Shown: positions 53,724 to 63,722, counted from the stretch's first letter. The stretch is 64,000 nt of DNA from AP-15 sp963737145 (GCA_963737145.1 CAVTRO010000007.1:992001-1056000); one strand, 5' to 3'. Numbers and translations are program-made. The notes: generated from the sequence alone by a model not told the origin.

Positions 53724-55021
53724 TCCCGCGCTACAGCCGAACCGAGATGGCCCGGATCTGGTCGCCGGAGAACCGTTACCGGATCTGGTTCGAGATCGAG
53801 GCATATGCGTGCGATGCGCAGGCGGCGCTGGGGATTATCCCCGAGAGCGCCGCTCGCGCCGTCTGGGAACGTGGCGGCTTCGAGCCCGAGCGCATCGACG
53901 AGATCGAGCGCGAGACCCGCCACGACGTGATCGCATTTCTGACCAACCTCGCCGAGCACATCGGTCCCGAGGCGCGTTTTGTGCACCAGGGTATGACCTC
54001 CAGCGACGTGCTCGACACCTGCTTTGCGGTTCAGCTGAAGCAGGCCGCCGAAATTCTGCTGGCCGACCTCGACGCATTGCTCGCGGCGCTGAAACGTCGC
54101 GCCTTCGAGCACAAATACACACCGACCGTTGGGCGCAGTCACGGGATCCATGCCGAGCCGACGACCTTCGGATTGAAGCTCGCCGGGCACTACGCCGAAT
54201 TCGCGCGCAACCGCGCCCGCCTGCTCGCTGCACGCAAGGAGGTGGCGACCTGCGCGATCTCGGGCGCCGTCGGGACCTTCGCCAATGTCGATCCTCGGGT
54301 TGAGGAATGCGTTGCAGCGAAGCTAGGCCTCGAGCCCGAGCCGATCTCGACGCAGGTCATCCCGCGCGACCGCCATGCCCAATTCTTCACGACGCTGGCC
54401 CTGATCGGCGCGGCGGTCGAACGCCTCGCCACCGAGATCCGCCACCTGCAACGCACCGAGGTGCGCGAGGCAGAGGAATATTTCGCGCCGGGGCAGAAGG
54501 GCTCATCGGCGATGCCGCACAAGCGAAACCCGGTCCTGGCGGAAAACTTGACCGGTCTCGCCCGCATCGTCCGCGCCGCCGTCGTGCCGGCTTTGGAAAA
54601 CGTCGCGCTCTGGCACGAGCGGGACATCTCTCACTCTTCGGTAGAGAGGGTCATCGCGCCGGACACGACGATCGCGCTGGATTTCGCAGTGGCCCGGCTG
54701 ACCGGTCTCATCGACCGGCTCGTCGTCCATCCCGAGCGCATGCGCCGGAACCTCGAATCTTTGGGCGGACTGGTCGATTCGCAGCGGGTGCTGCTGGCCT
54801 TGACCCGGGCTGGGATGAGCCGCGAAGACGCCTACCGCGCCGTCCAGCGCAACGCCATGGCGGCATGGGACGGCGACGGGCGCTTCTCGGATCTGTTAAA
54901 GGAAGACCCGGAGATCACGCGGCTTCTCCCTGATTCGACCCTCGACGCCCTATTCGATCCTGCGTATCACCTCAAACACGTCGACACGATCTTCGCCCGC
55001 GTCTTCGGTCAGCAGGCGTAA
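53720..55021 (+). CDS. purB: Adenylosuccinate lyase
   Basis: 433 residues. Conserved: VHQGMTSSDVLDT, the His-bearing TVGRSHGIHAEPTTFGLK, and the signature loop GSSAMPHKRNPVLAENL. It acts twice in purine synthesis, releasing fumarate from SAICAR and adenylosuccinate. It overlaps the pseudouridine synthase stop by four bases. Its 3' end overlaps the convergent Tyr-rich gene by 13 bases. Confidence 0.96.
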   Translation: MIPRYSRTEMARIWSPENRYRIWFEIEAYACDAQAALGIIPESAARAVWERGGFEPERIDEIERETRHDVIAFLTNLAEHIGPEARFVHQGMTSSDVLDTCFAVQLKQAAEILLADLDALLAALKRRAFEHKYTPTVGRSHGIHAEPTTFGLKLAGHYAEFARNRARLLAARKEVATCAISGAVGTFANVDPRVEECVAAKLGLEPEPISTQVIPRDRHAQFFTTLALIGAAVERLATEIRHLQRTEVREAEEYFAPGQKGSSAMPHKRNPVLAENLTGLARIVRAAVVPALENVALWHERDISHSSVERVIAPDTTIALDFAVARLTGLIDRLVVHPERMRRNLESLGGLVDSQRVLLALTRAGMSREDAYRAVQRNAMAAWDGDGRFSDLLKEDPEITRLLPDSTLDALFDPAYHLKHVDTIFARVFGQQA

Positions 55022-55323
55022 TAACGCCGGGAATACGGGTCCCAACAGGTCCGCGGCTGACGATACGGTGTCGCCGGATAGTAGGCCGGGGCCGATGGGT
55101 AATAGTACCCGTAGGGATTATAGTAATAGGGGTTGTAGTACGGGTTCGTCGCCGCGCCGAGCGCGGTGCCTGCCGCGAAGGCGCCGAGCCCGATCCCTAC
55201 CCCGGCGCCCGGGCTGAGGGCATGCGCGGGCCGCGGCACGGTGGTCAATCCGACGCCAGCTAGAACCGCTGCCCCAATCGCTAAACCCCGACCAGTCTGC
55301 GCCAAGTGTCTACCAAGAATCAT
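55009..55323 (-). CDS. Exported Tyr/Pro-rich small protein
   Basis: 104 residues. An N-terminal segment, GLAIGAAVLAGVGLTTVP, serves as a signal peptide with cleavage after AHA. A Gly/Ala-rich stretch (GAGVGIGLGAFAAGTALGAA) is followed by a low-complexity tail with NPYYNPYYYNPYGYYYPS and two Cys (TCWDPYSRRYYAC). Similar Gly/Tyr-rich envelope proteins are common in alphaproteobacteria, and no function is known. The last 13 bases overlap purB in antisense. Confidence 0.7.
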   Translation of the reverse strand: MILGRHLAQTGRGLAIGAAVLAGVGLTTVPRPAHALSPGAGVGIGLGAFAAGTALGAATNPYYNPYYYNPYGYYYPSAPAYYPATPYRQPRTCWDPYSRRYYAC

Positions 55324-55509
55324 TTGCCCACTCCTACGGTTTACCGCCGCACTGGCAAGTCTACGCCGCGTGCTCTATCGAGGATAACAGTCACGATCGC
55401 GGCAAATTCCAATCCCGATTGCTCAGGAATGGGTTGGGCGCCAAGCCGTCGACCCTCGAAAGCGTTTGCAACCACCCAGTTTCTCTAGGCTCAAACGGTC
55501 GGGACTTTA

Positions 55510-56811
55510 TCAGACGTGGGGTGCTGTCGCGGAAGACCCTGTCAAGATCGTCTGCACCGTTTCCTGGCCGCTGACCAGCGCCGCCTCGACCGTGCCCATC
55601 TCCGGGCCGGCATAGAGCGCCTCGCCAGATAGGAATATGGCGCCGCTCGGTTTTCTCAGCACCGACTGCGCTTCGCGTGTTCTTGGCGTGGCGTAGGAAT
55701 AAGCGCCGCGCGCGAACGGATCGTGGCCCCAGTTGATCGCGCGCGCCCCGACGAAATTCTGTCTGATGCGGTCCGGGCGCAGATCGAAAACCTCGCCCAG
55801 CGAGGCGAGCCCCATGTCGATGAGTTGGGCCTCGGCAAGCGACGACACCCGGTCGGCCTTGGGGCCCGCCAACCAACCGGTCAGCACCGGATATTCGTCT
55901 GGATACTGGGTCCACCAGGTCGGGACCGCTGCATCGGAAAGCAGGAACGATAGGTCGGACAGGTCTCGCCCGCCGTGATCGCCCCACCACTTCGTGGCGA
56001 AGCGAAATAGAATTTTGACGACATTGCCAAAGCCGATATCTGCAACCGCGGCGATCCGTTCGCGTGCGCCCGACGGAAGCGTGATTTCGGGCAGGAGCGG
56101 GGGTGGCACGGTAAGGATCGCGGCATCGCCCTCGAACGTGGCGTTGTGACGACAGCGCACAACAACCCGCCCGCCGGTTCCGTCAATCGCCGTGACGGCC
56201 GCTCCGAGATGGAGCGCGGCTCCATGCCTGCGGCATTCGGATGCGAGGTAGTCGATCAGCGCGCCGTAGCCTTTCGCGATCCGCCCGTGCGGACCATCGT
56301 CCCGGGCCATCCATTCGTCGCGAAGCGCAAGAGTGCTGGCGCGGCGAGGGTCCGCCGCGTCGTAGCCCTCGACCGTTCGGGTCACCGACCGCCGCATCTC
56401 GTCGTATCGCCGGTCGGCAAAATGCGTCTCGAGAAATTCGGCGATCGGCAGATCGGCTTTCATTTCGCTCAGAGCTTGGTAGAAGCGACCCATATGAGGC
56501 ACCAAAGGCCGGTCGGGCGATATCTTGCCCGTGCGGGCACTCCATCGCGTGCCACCGCGAGGCGAGAGCGAAAGTTGCGCTTCGCGCATCAGAGCTCGCG
56601 TCACCGGCGCGGCCCCGTGGACAAACTCGGCGCCGCCTTCCGCCGGGTAGCCGAATTCCTCGGCGGGCAGCGTGAAGATGCGTCCGCCGCATCGGTCTCG
56701 CGCCTCGAGGATCGTCACTCGTTTTCCCGCGCGCGCGAGCTCGCGGGCCGCCATCAACCCCGCAGCACCAGCGCCGATGACCAGAATATGTGTCAGGTGC
56801 AGAAGGGTCAC
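55510..56811 (-). CDS. Flavin monoamine oxidase-like FAD-dependent oxidoreductase
   Basis: 433 residues. FAD-binding signature ILVIGAGAAGLMAARELARA at 10-29, then VTILEARDRCGGRIFTLP, EGGAEFVHGAAP and the C-terminal FAD motif GAIFLSGEALYAGPEMGTVE. It oxidises an amine, polyamine or amino acid to an imine with release of peroxide. It ends near a GST gene; the two starts and stops (56811 and 56814) nearly touch, suggesting one operon with the GST gene first. Confidence 0.88.
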   Translation of the reverse strand: MTLLHLTHILVIGAGAAGLMAARELARAGKRVTILEARDRCGGRIFTLPAEEFGYPAEGGAEFVHGAAPVTRALMREAQLSLSPRGGTRWSARTGKISPDRPLVPHMGRFYQALSEMKADLPIAEFLETHFADRRYDEMRRSVTRTVEGYDAADPRRASTLALRDEWMARDDGPHGRIAKGYGALIDYLASECRRHGAALHLGAAVTAIDGTGGRVVVRCRHNATFEGDAAILTVPPPLLPEITLPSGARERIAAVADIGFGNVVKILFRFATKWWGDHGGRDLSDLSFLLSDAAVPTWWTQYPDEYPVLTGWLAGPKADRVSSLAEAQLIDMGLASLGEVFDLRPDRIRQNFVGARAINWGHDPFARGAYSYATPRTREAQSVLRKPSGAIFLSGEALYAGPEMGTVEAALVSGQETVQTILTGSSATAPHV

Positions 56812-56813
56812 CG

Positions 56814-57443
56814 TCAGTGAATTTGCGTGCCTTCGGCAGCCGCAGCCCTCTGAACAGCAGGACGCGCCAGCATGCGCGCGCGATGTTCTAGGACGCGGGG
56901 TACTTTGGTGGCGTCAACGCCGTCACCCTCTATCCAGGAAGCGATCGTCAACAGGTACGGATCGCAGATGGTATACTTATCACCCATTACCCACGGCCCC
57001 CTCATGAGCTTGTGTTCGATCAGCTCAAAGCATTCCGTGACGTTCGACGCCACTTTACGCTTCATTGCCTCGATCGCTGCGGCGTCATCCGCCCACCTTG
57101 TACCCCGCATGCGGTGTGCATGTGCGACGTGCACCGTCGAACACAGGTAGCTGTTGAACTCCTGAACCTGCGCAAGCGCGAAGGGATCAGCGAGGGGGGC
57201 GAGTTCGGTGTGCGGAAAGCGCTGTGCCACAAAGCACAGGAGCGCGGGCGTTTCGGTAAGCGTGCCGTCTTCGGTGACCAGCGCGGGAACGCGCCCTTTG
57301 GGGTTTACCGCGAGGTATTCGGGGCTCCGCTGGCCCTGAGAGCGAAAATCGACCAGAACCGCCTCGTACGGCGCGCCAGCCTCTTCAAGCGCGATGTGCG
57401 TCGCCAGCGCACACGTACCGGGAGCGTAATAAAGTCTGAACAT
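56814..57443 (-). CDS. Glutathione S-transferase family protein
   Basis: 209 residues. Thioredoxin-like N-terminal domain starting MFRLYYAPGTCALATHIALE, where the Cys at residue 10 matches beta-class bacterial GSTs. It has the cis-Pro motif PKGRVPALV, the TETPALLCFVAQRFP linker and a helical C-terminal domain with GPWVMGDKYTICDPYLLTI. It conjugates or reduces electrophiles with glutathione. The ATG at 57443 is the natural start. Confidence 0.9.
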   Translation of the reverse strand: MFRLYYAPGTCALATHIALEEAGAPYEAVLVDFRSQGQRSPEYLAVNPKGRVPALVTEDGTLTETPALLCFVAQRFPHTELAPLADPFALAQVQEFNSYLCSTVHVAHAHRMRGTRWADDAAAIEAMKRKVASNVTECFELIEHKLMRGPWVMGDKYTICDPYLLTIASWIEGDGVDATKVPRVLEHRARMLARPAVQRAAAAEGTQIH

Positions 57444-58057
57444 GTTGTCGTCCTTCCATCGACCGCGCACCGTGCTGAGCGCGCTGGCCTTGGGTCACTT
57501 AAATGGCAACGCTGGAGCCGTTCGACCATGCGGGGATCGGTCACGTGCAACTCTGCCACCTTGAAACTATTCCCGCAGCTCTTTGAATTCCCGCGAAAGA
57601 CCCGCTTTCAGTTTGCCGGGTAACCTATCCCGGTCCGCAACGAACCGTAATATCGCCAAATGGATGAGTCCGGAAAAACATCAGAGGACGAAGCGTTCTG
57701 GCGTTTTCTCACGCGACTTGCCGGAGAGGCCGGCGCAAATCCGTGTCCTAGGGACCCGGCGGGCTGCCGCCCATGCCAATCTCGTGCTCTATCTGGGCGG
57801 GGAAAGGGTCCGCAGCAAGGAAGCAGCTGTTATCCAAGAAGCGCTTGACGCACTCGCGCAAGATCAGTGAACCGGTCTGCCTGATCCCCAATCCTGCGGC
57901 TTGGGGCAGACGGGGCATGCGGAATTTTCTGCCATGCCGCCCTCTGTCAAATTAATCGTTCCATCATATCTCCGTCCGAGGGACAACGACCCTATAGCCG
58001 GCTTATATCACCGGCGCTACCATCGACCGCCGCCATCGTCTAGCAGGAGGACCGCGC
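57444..58057. other. Gene-poor stretch, one doubtful short frame
   Basis: Two overlapping frames around 57660-57870 each look partly protein-like (DESGKTSEDEAFWRFLTRLA, then in another frame VRSKEAAVIQEALDALAQDQ). Together they could be a frameshifted gene of about 70 residues, but neither half is a recognised family. Nothing else in this 614-base stretch is supported. Confidence 0.3.
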
Positions 58058-58225
58058 ATGTCGCTGCAGGATCGCATCGAGGCGTTGAAGGAGAAACACG
58101 CCGCACTTGAACGCGCTCTCGATGAGGAAAACAAGCGTCCCCTCCCCAATCAAGACGCAGTTCACGATCTGAAGCGTCAAAAGCTACGCATCAAGGACGA
58201 AATCTACCAGCTCGAGAGGCACTGA
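58058..58225 (+). CDS. DUF465 (YdcH-like) small helical protein
   Basis: 55 residues: SLQDRIEALKEKHAALERAL, EENKRPLPNQDAVHDLK, LRIKDEIYQLER. This two-helix hairpin with a loop of Pro/Asn is the DUF465 family, found in nearly all alphaproteobacteria and of unknown function. The start follows AGGAGG at 58045-58050. A strong terminator follows the gene. Confidence 0.9.
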   Translation: MSLQDRIEALKEKHAALERALDEENKRPLPNQDAVHDLKRQKLRIKDEIYQLERH

Positions 58226-58253
58226 CCGCAGCCTCTCAGAGATCCACGACCTT

Positions 58254-58289
58254 AAAAAAGCCGGGGAGCTAAGTCTCACCCGGCTTTTT
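58254..58289 (+). terminator. Rho-independent terminator
   Basis: AAAAAGCCGGG (58255-58265) and CCCGGCTTTTT (58279-58289) form a perfect 11-bp stem around a 13-base loop, with a U-run in the message and a matching A-run on the other side, so it could act in both directions. It lies 30 bases after the DUF465 stop. Confidence 0.85.
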
Positions 58290-58519
58290 GTGCATCTACC
58301 GCCTCGGCTGAGGTCGACGGGCTCGCCGCCTGGTACAGCGTTGATGGCGCCCAATACGTCCGCCTAATTCATTACGGTAGCTAAAGGAACATAGTTAAGA
58401 AACGACTGGGCGAAGAGAGCCTCAATTAATAACTGACGTGGCGGGGCCGCTCTAGGCACGTATCCGCCACAGCGCCGCGACCGCCTCTCGGAGTTCCGCG
58501 GGAGGAAGAGCTTCGACTG

Positions 58520-60265
58520 TCATAACCCCGCGCGTAGCCGTTGGGTTGCGGCGCGGTCGACCGCGCCGTCGGCGGCGAGTGCGACGCGGTAGTCGCGCTC
58601 GGCGGTCTCGCGCGAATACGAGCCCGTCGGCGACATCGAGCGCGACCTGCTCGGGGTCGCGCTCGGCCGGGTTGCCGAAGCCGCCGCCGCCCGGCAGTTC
58701 GAGGCGGATGAAATCGCCGCCCGGCACGGTCTGCCGGCCTTTGGAGCGGATCGGCTTGCCCGAGACCAGCGTCACCCGGCCCGGCGCGCCGGTCCCGCCG
58801 CCGTCGCGGCCGCGCGCCGGGTTGTCGATGCGCTCGAAATTGCACAGCATCGCCATCGGCATGCCGTCGGCGCCGCCCAGTTCGATGATCTGGCCGAGGC
58901 CGCCGCGATATTTCCCGGCGCCGCCCGACCCCTCGCGGAACTCGCGGCGGCGGAACATCACCGGCGCCACCGCTTCGGTCGCCTCGACCGGGATCGTGCG
59001 CACGCCGGAGGGGAAGGCGGTGACGTCGAGCCCGTCCTTGCCCGGCCGCGCGCCGGTGCCGCCGCAATGGAAGATCACGGTGCTGAAGGGCTGGAGTCCG
59101 GTGGCGCCCTCCCCTCCTCCGCCCAGCTCGTCGAGCACGTCGGCGCCGCCGTAAATCTGCGGGTTCCACAGCGAGGACGCGCCCTCGGCCGGCACGCCGC
59201 CTTCCATGACCTGATGCAGGCAGCCGAACACGACATCGGGCAGCATGTGGCCGACCGTGTGGCGCGCCGCGACCGCGCGCGGCCGCTTGACGTTGAGCAG
59301 GCAGCCCTCGGGCGCGCTGACCGTGATCGGCGCCAGCGAGCCGGCATTGTTCGGCACCTCGGGCGCGACCAGGCATTTCACGCCGAACGCGGTGTAGGCG
59401 AGCGTGTAGTTCAGCACGACATTGATGCCGAAGGCGCTGGCCGGCGAGGTGCCGGTATAATCGACATGGATGCCGTCCTCGCCGATCGTCATCTCGGCGG
59501 CCAGGGTCAGCGGCCGGTCATAGCCGTCCATCGTCACGCTGTTGTGGTAATTGCCCGGCTTCAGCTTGCCGATCGCCTCGATCGTCGCCTGGCGCGAGGT
59601 CTCGATGATGTGCTCGCCGAGCCGGTCGAGATTGGCGATGCCGAACTCCTCCATCATCTCGAAGAGGCGGCGGCTGCCTTCGTCGTTGCACGCGGCGAGC
59701 GCATAGACGTCGCCCTCGACCTGCAACGGCTCGCGCACATTGGCGCGGATGATGCGCAGCAGGTCGTCGTTCATGCGGCCTTCGCGCGCCAGCGCCATCA
59801 GCGGGATCGCCAGCCCCTCCTCGAAGACCTGGCGGCCGTCAGGCCCCATGCCGAGCCCGCCGATATCGACGACATGCACGGTGCTGGCGAAGAGCCCGAC
59901 CGGCTCGCCGCGCAGAAAGGTCGGGCTGACCACGGTCAGATCATGCAAATGCCCGCAGGTCAGCCACGGGTCGTTGGTGATGTAGTGGTCGCCCGGCCTC
60001 ATCGTCTTCAGCGGGAAGGCGTCGAGGAAATGCTTGACCGCCGCCGCCATCGAATTGACGTGCCCCGGCGTGCCGGTCACGGCCTGCGCCAGCATGTTGC
60101 CGTCGCGGTCGAACACCCCGGCCGAGAGGTCGCCCGCCTCGCGCACGACGTCGAGAACGCGGTGCGCACCAGCGTCTGCGCCTGCTCCTCGACGACGGCG
60201 ATCAGCCGCCTCCACATGATCTGCATGTGGATTTGCGACAGAGCGGTATTGGGTCTGCCAAGCAT
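58520..60265 (-). pseudogene. hyuB: Hydantoinase B/oxoprolinase family protein, two frameshifts
   Basis: From the ATG at 60265 (MLGRPNTALSQIHMQIMW) the frame is lost near 60150 within the expected RTAFSTVVREAGDLSAG, then runs intact for about 500 residues. That stretch includes GMGPDGRQVFEEGLAIPLM and AVAARHTVGHMLPDVVFGCL. A second shift near 58613 breaks the C-terminus; corrected, it ends ERDYRVALAADGAVDRAATQ and stops with TGA at 58520-58522. HyuB subunits pair with HyuA to open hydantoin or 5-oxoproline rings with ATP. No hyuA is in the window. The catalytic core is conserved, so the damage is small. Confidence 0.8.
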
Positions 60266-60480
60266 CAGCCTTCTCCTTGCGACGCCGAACATTGTGATCC
60301 GTCCCGCCCCGGTCCGCAATCTCGGCCGCCGGAGCATGCAATCTGACCGTGTCCGCCCAATGCTGTTCGGGCTGTTTTCTGCAGCCAATCTACAGCGAGA
60401 TCGCCCGTATGAGTTGCAATGCCTTCCTACTTCGCCTGGGCATTCTGGCACGGGAATGCGGCTAATTTGCGGGCTACGTT

Positions 60481-60570
60481 CTAATGTGCGATTGCTTTGA
60501 GGGCGAGGCCGCGGGTGCGGGGACCGAAGCCGCCGCTCGTCCCTAGGACGACCGCCATTGCGAAGGCAAT
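60481..60570 (-). pseudogene. C-terminal stump of an MFS transporter
   Basis: 29 codons plus a stop: IAFAMAVVLGTSGGFGPRTR then GLALKAIAH. The intact transporter at 62322-63722 ends IAFAMAVVVATIGGFGPRTR then GLALEAIAH, and the DNA of the two is nearly colinear over 90 bases. The rest of the transporter is absent. It lies just before the hyuB gene on the same strand. Confidence 0.75.
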
Positions 60571-60775
60571 ATGTCCCGTGCCATGCGGCCGCAACGCTAG
60601 GTCAAACCCAATCGGCTCGTCTGCTCTCAGTGACCGAGTTGGGTGGTGAGCGGTCCTTCACCCCGGTGCGAGTGAACGGCGGCAGCGGGCCGAAAGCGGC
60701 CCTTGACCCGACCGCCAGCAAACCGTCGGGTGCGATCCCTTGCTGACATTTTGCACCTGATCTTTGTACCCTTCT

Positions 60776-61780
60776 TCAGTCAAAAACTCTTTCGGCAAGA
60801 ACAAGGACTGAGGGTGGGACCGCTAAGCCCAATACTTTGGCGGTGTTCAAATTAACGGTAAGTTCGAATCGACTAGGCTGTTCCACAGGGAGGTCCGCCG
60901 GCTTCGCCCCCTTGAAAATTTTCTCCACGTAACGCGCGGCCTGGCGGCGGAGTTCGGGAAAGTCTGTATAATAGGACATCAATCCCCCTTCCTCAACATA
61001 GCGAGCTTCCTGAAACATGGAAGGCAACTTATTTGTCGAGACAAAATCGAGAAGCGCCTTCTTGTGTTTACCAACCGTAAACTCAGGAAACGCGAACAAT
61101 GCATCCGCATGTTCTTCCATGATCTTGGACAGAAGCGCAGCGAAGTCGTCGGCGCTCTTGGCCTCTGAGACATCATGGACCAGCAACGTCATCTCCAGGT
61201 ATCCAGCAATAGCCCGTTGCACATCGACAGACGACGAGAAACCGCCATGCGAAGCTACGAGAATGGCAACACGCGAACTGTACGGAGCCGTCTCCTTAAG
61301 CAGTTGCAGTGCTTTACCGGCAAAGTCGGGCCCCGGGTTGTGGGTAAGCCCCGTCACGTTTCCACCCGGATGCGCGAGGCTGGTGATGAAACCATTCTCG
61401 ACTGGGCTTTGGCTTCCGGCCATGATGATTGGGATCGTGGCGGTCGCTTCCATTGCGGCGCGGACTGTTGGTGTTCCAATCGTCACGACGACGTCTACGC
61501 CACGATCAACCAGTTCTTTCGCTAGGGCCGGAAGCCGGCTCCGATCAGTTTCGGCAAATCGGGCGTCGATGACGTAGTTCCGGCCCTCCTTGTAACCTAA
61601 CTCGTCGAGCCCCCGTTGAAACGGTTCGAGGTTTCCGGAAGGCCTGTCCGTGGTTGGCGGCATGCCCAGGTCCAGAAAGCCAATCCGCCAGATCTTGCTC
61701 TGCGCCAGCGCGTGAGTAGTAGGCGGTGCGGACACGGCAATTATGAGGAGGGCAAAGCAGAGAGCGATCCTAAGCGTCAT
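60776..61780 (-). CDS. ABC transporter substrate-binding protein (TrpX/PF04392-type)
   Basis: 334 residues. Signal peptide ALCFALLIIAVSAPPTTHA, then WRIGFLDLGMPP, RGLDELGYKEGRNYVIDAR, VVTIGTPTVRAAMEATATIP and HPGGNVTGLTHNPGPDFAGK, the usual pattern of PF04392 binding proteins encoded far from their permeases. The ligand is unknown; tryptophan-like and other small molecules are bound by members. No permease or ATPase genes are nearby, a common situation for this family. Confidence 0.87.
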   Translation of the reverse strand: MTLRIALCFALLIIAVSAPPTTHALAQSKIWRIGFLDLGMPPTTDRPSGNLEPFQRGLDELGYKEGRNYVIDARFAETDRSRLPALAKELVDRGVDVVVTIGTPTVRAAMEATATIPIIMAGSQSPVENGFITSLAHPGGNVTGLTHNPGPDFAGKALQLLKETAPYSSRVAILVASHGGFSSSVDVQRAIAGYLEMTLLVHDVSEAKSADDFAALLSKIMEEHADALFAFPEFTVGKHKKALLDFVSTNKLPSMFQEARYVEEGGLMSYYTDFPELRRQAARYVEKIFKGAKPADLPVEQPSRFELTVNLNTAKVLGLAVPPSVLVLAERVFD

Positions 61781-62321
61781 GCTACCCTCCGGAGCTTGAA
61801 ATCCGATTTCTCAGGCACGGATTCTACCATCTTCTCACTCGGTGGGTGTGACGAATTTCGTCAAAGCCGCAAACCGACATTCTGTAAGCCTTTTACACAG
61901 TCCGACAAAATCCTCCTGTTAACGATAAAGGGTATTTCGAAACAGGGCGAGAGGACAAAGCCCAATACTCGGGACCGGCGGAGGGAAGCGCGGGAAGAAA
62001 CACCAACCTGACAATTGCTTGGTGGTTGCGGCAAGGTCCGTTGAGGTGAAGGAGGAGCCATTCCGGTATCGAAGGTTGAGTGGCCGGTTAAGGGTCGAAA
62101 CCGGTCAAGCGGTTGGCATTCGACCCCACTTTAGAACGCAGACTCAATCCTAGCCGCCAGACGAGAATGGCAAGGAGGCGGACACCGCGTTTAGATTGGC
62201 AGCGAGGCTTGTCGTATCGGGTGGCGATCCGCCGACAATCCTTGAGCAACACATGCGCTTAATCAAGCTGGGCGGTTGTAGGCTGTCGGATTAAAGCGAT
62301 AGAGACGTAGGGATGCAATGT
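61781..62321. other. Gene-free stretch
   Basis: 541 bases. A short minus/plus frame near 62160-62296 (plus-strand FRLAARLVVSGGDPPTILEQ) looks faintly protein-like but has a stop just before it and no family. I find no promoter, RNA or repeat that I can support. Confidence 0.4.
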
Positions 62322-63722
62322 CTAGTGCGCGATTGCTTCGAGGGCGAGGCCGCGGGTGCGCGGGCCGAAGCCGCCGATGGTCGCCACGACGACCGCCATC
62401 GCGAAAGCGATGAAGGCGAAGACCGCGTTGACCCCGCCCAGATTGAGCAGGAAGGCGACGACCAGCCCCGAGAGCGCCGCCGACAATCGGCTCCAGGAAT
62501 AGACAAAGCCGATTGCGCGCGAGCGAATGCGGGTCGGGAACAGCTCGGACTGATAGCTGTGGAAGCTGTAGGACAGCAGGTTGTTGCACAACGTCACCAG
62601 CACGCCCAAGAGGATCAGCAGCGCCGGCGCTTGGGCGTTGGCGAACAGCATGCCGAACACGCCAATTCCGATCGCGCCTAGGCATATCTGCCATTTGCGC
62701 TCGATCCGGTCGGCGATCAGCGTGCCGAGCAACGGCCCGACTGGATTGGCGATCGCGATGATGAAGGAGTATTCGAGGCTGGTGGTGATGTTGATGCCCT
62801 TGGCGATCAGCAAGGTCGGGACCCAGGCGGCAAAACCATAATAGCCAAAGGTCTGGAAGAAATTGAATACCGACATCAGGATCGCCCGCCGGTCATAGGG
62901 GGGCCGCCAGATTTCGGCGAACGTGCCTTCGCCGGCTTCGTCACGCTGCGGCGGGCCCGGCGGCGGCAGTCTTCCAGCGCTTTCCGTCGCGACCCGGTTC
63001 TCGATGCTCACGACAACCCGCTCGGCGTCCGCGATGCGGCCGTGCCGTGCCAGCCAGCGCGGCAATTCCGGCAACGACAGACGGATGAACCAGATGAAGA
63101 TCGCGCCGGCCGAGCCAATCAGCACGACCCAGCGCCAGCCATCCAGCCCGAGGGGCGCGCGCGGCACGAGCAGCCAGGCGAGGAAGGCGACCAATGGCAC
63201 CGCCAGAAACTGAAAAAACTGGTTAAAGGCGTAAGCGCGGCCGCGATGGCTGCGCGGCACCAGCTCGGACACAAAGGTGTCGATCGTCACCAGTTCGATG
63301 CCGATGCCGATCCCGGCAATAAAGCGCCACAGATCGACGCCAAACCCTGAAGTCTGGAACGCCATGATCGCGGTCGTGATCGAATACCAGATCAGCGAAA
63401 AGGTGAAGACGGTGCGCCGGCCGTAGCTGTCGGCGAAATGACCGAGAAAGATCGCGCCGACGAACAATCCGGCGAACAAGGCAAAGACAAATGTCCCTAT
63501 TCCGGCCACCCCATAGGGCGCGAGCACGCTGAACGGGCCCAGCAATTCCGGCGTGAAATAGCCGGCCTTGAGCAGCCCCGGCGCGATATAGGCAGTCAGG
63601 AAAAGGTCATAGAGCTCAAAGCAGCCGCCGAGCGAAATCAGCGTTACGAGCACCCAGATATGCCGCGTCATCGGTAGCCTGTCGAGCCGGGCAGCGAGCT
63701 CCGCCGCGCTTGCAGTGGCCAT
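62322..63722 (-). CDS. MFS transporter, sugar/acid transporter-like
   Basis: 466 residues with about 12 hydrophobic helices. It starts AARLDRLPMTRHIWVLVTLI and has the loop motif GHFADSYGRRTVFTFSLI (G-x3-D-x2-G-R-R), IELVTIDTFVSELVPRSHRGR after helix 5, and the second half-repeat ADRIERKWQ. This pattern places it in the sugar porter/metabolite:H+ symporter branch. Substrate unknown; the neighbours suggest organic acids or hydantoin-derived amides. Start: ATG at 63722. Confidence 0.88.
   Translation of the reverse strand: MATASAAELAARLDRLPMTRHIWVLVTLISLGGCFELYDLFLTAYIAPGLLKAGYFTPELLGPFSVLAPYGVAGIGTFVFALFAGLFVGAIFLGHFADSYGRRTVFTFSLIWYSITTAIMAFQTSGFGVDLWRFIAGIGIGIELVTIDTFVSELVPRSHRGRAYAFNQFFQFLAVPLVAFLAWLLVPRAPLGLDGWRWVVLIGSAGAIFIWFIRLSLPELPRWLARHGRIADAERVVVSIENRVATESAGRLPPPGPPQRDEAGEGTFAEIWRPPYDRRAILMSVFNFFQTFGYYGFAAWVPTLLIAKGINITTSLEYSFIIAIANPVGPLLGTLIADRIERKWQICLGAIGIGVFGMLFANAQAPALLILLGVLVTLCNNLLSYSFHSYQSELFPTRIRSRAIGFVYSWSRLSAALSGLVVAFLLNLGGVNAVFAFIAFAMAVVVATIGGFGPRTRGLALEAIAH

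Noticed and set aside
57660..57870. Possible small frameshifted gene after the GST
   Set aside because: Two half-convincing frames without recognisable family; kept only as a note in the gene-poor stretch.
62158..62296. 46-codon protein-like frame before the MFS transporter
   Set aside because: An in-frame stop lies just before it, there is no start codon and no family match that I can see.
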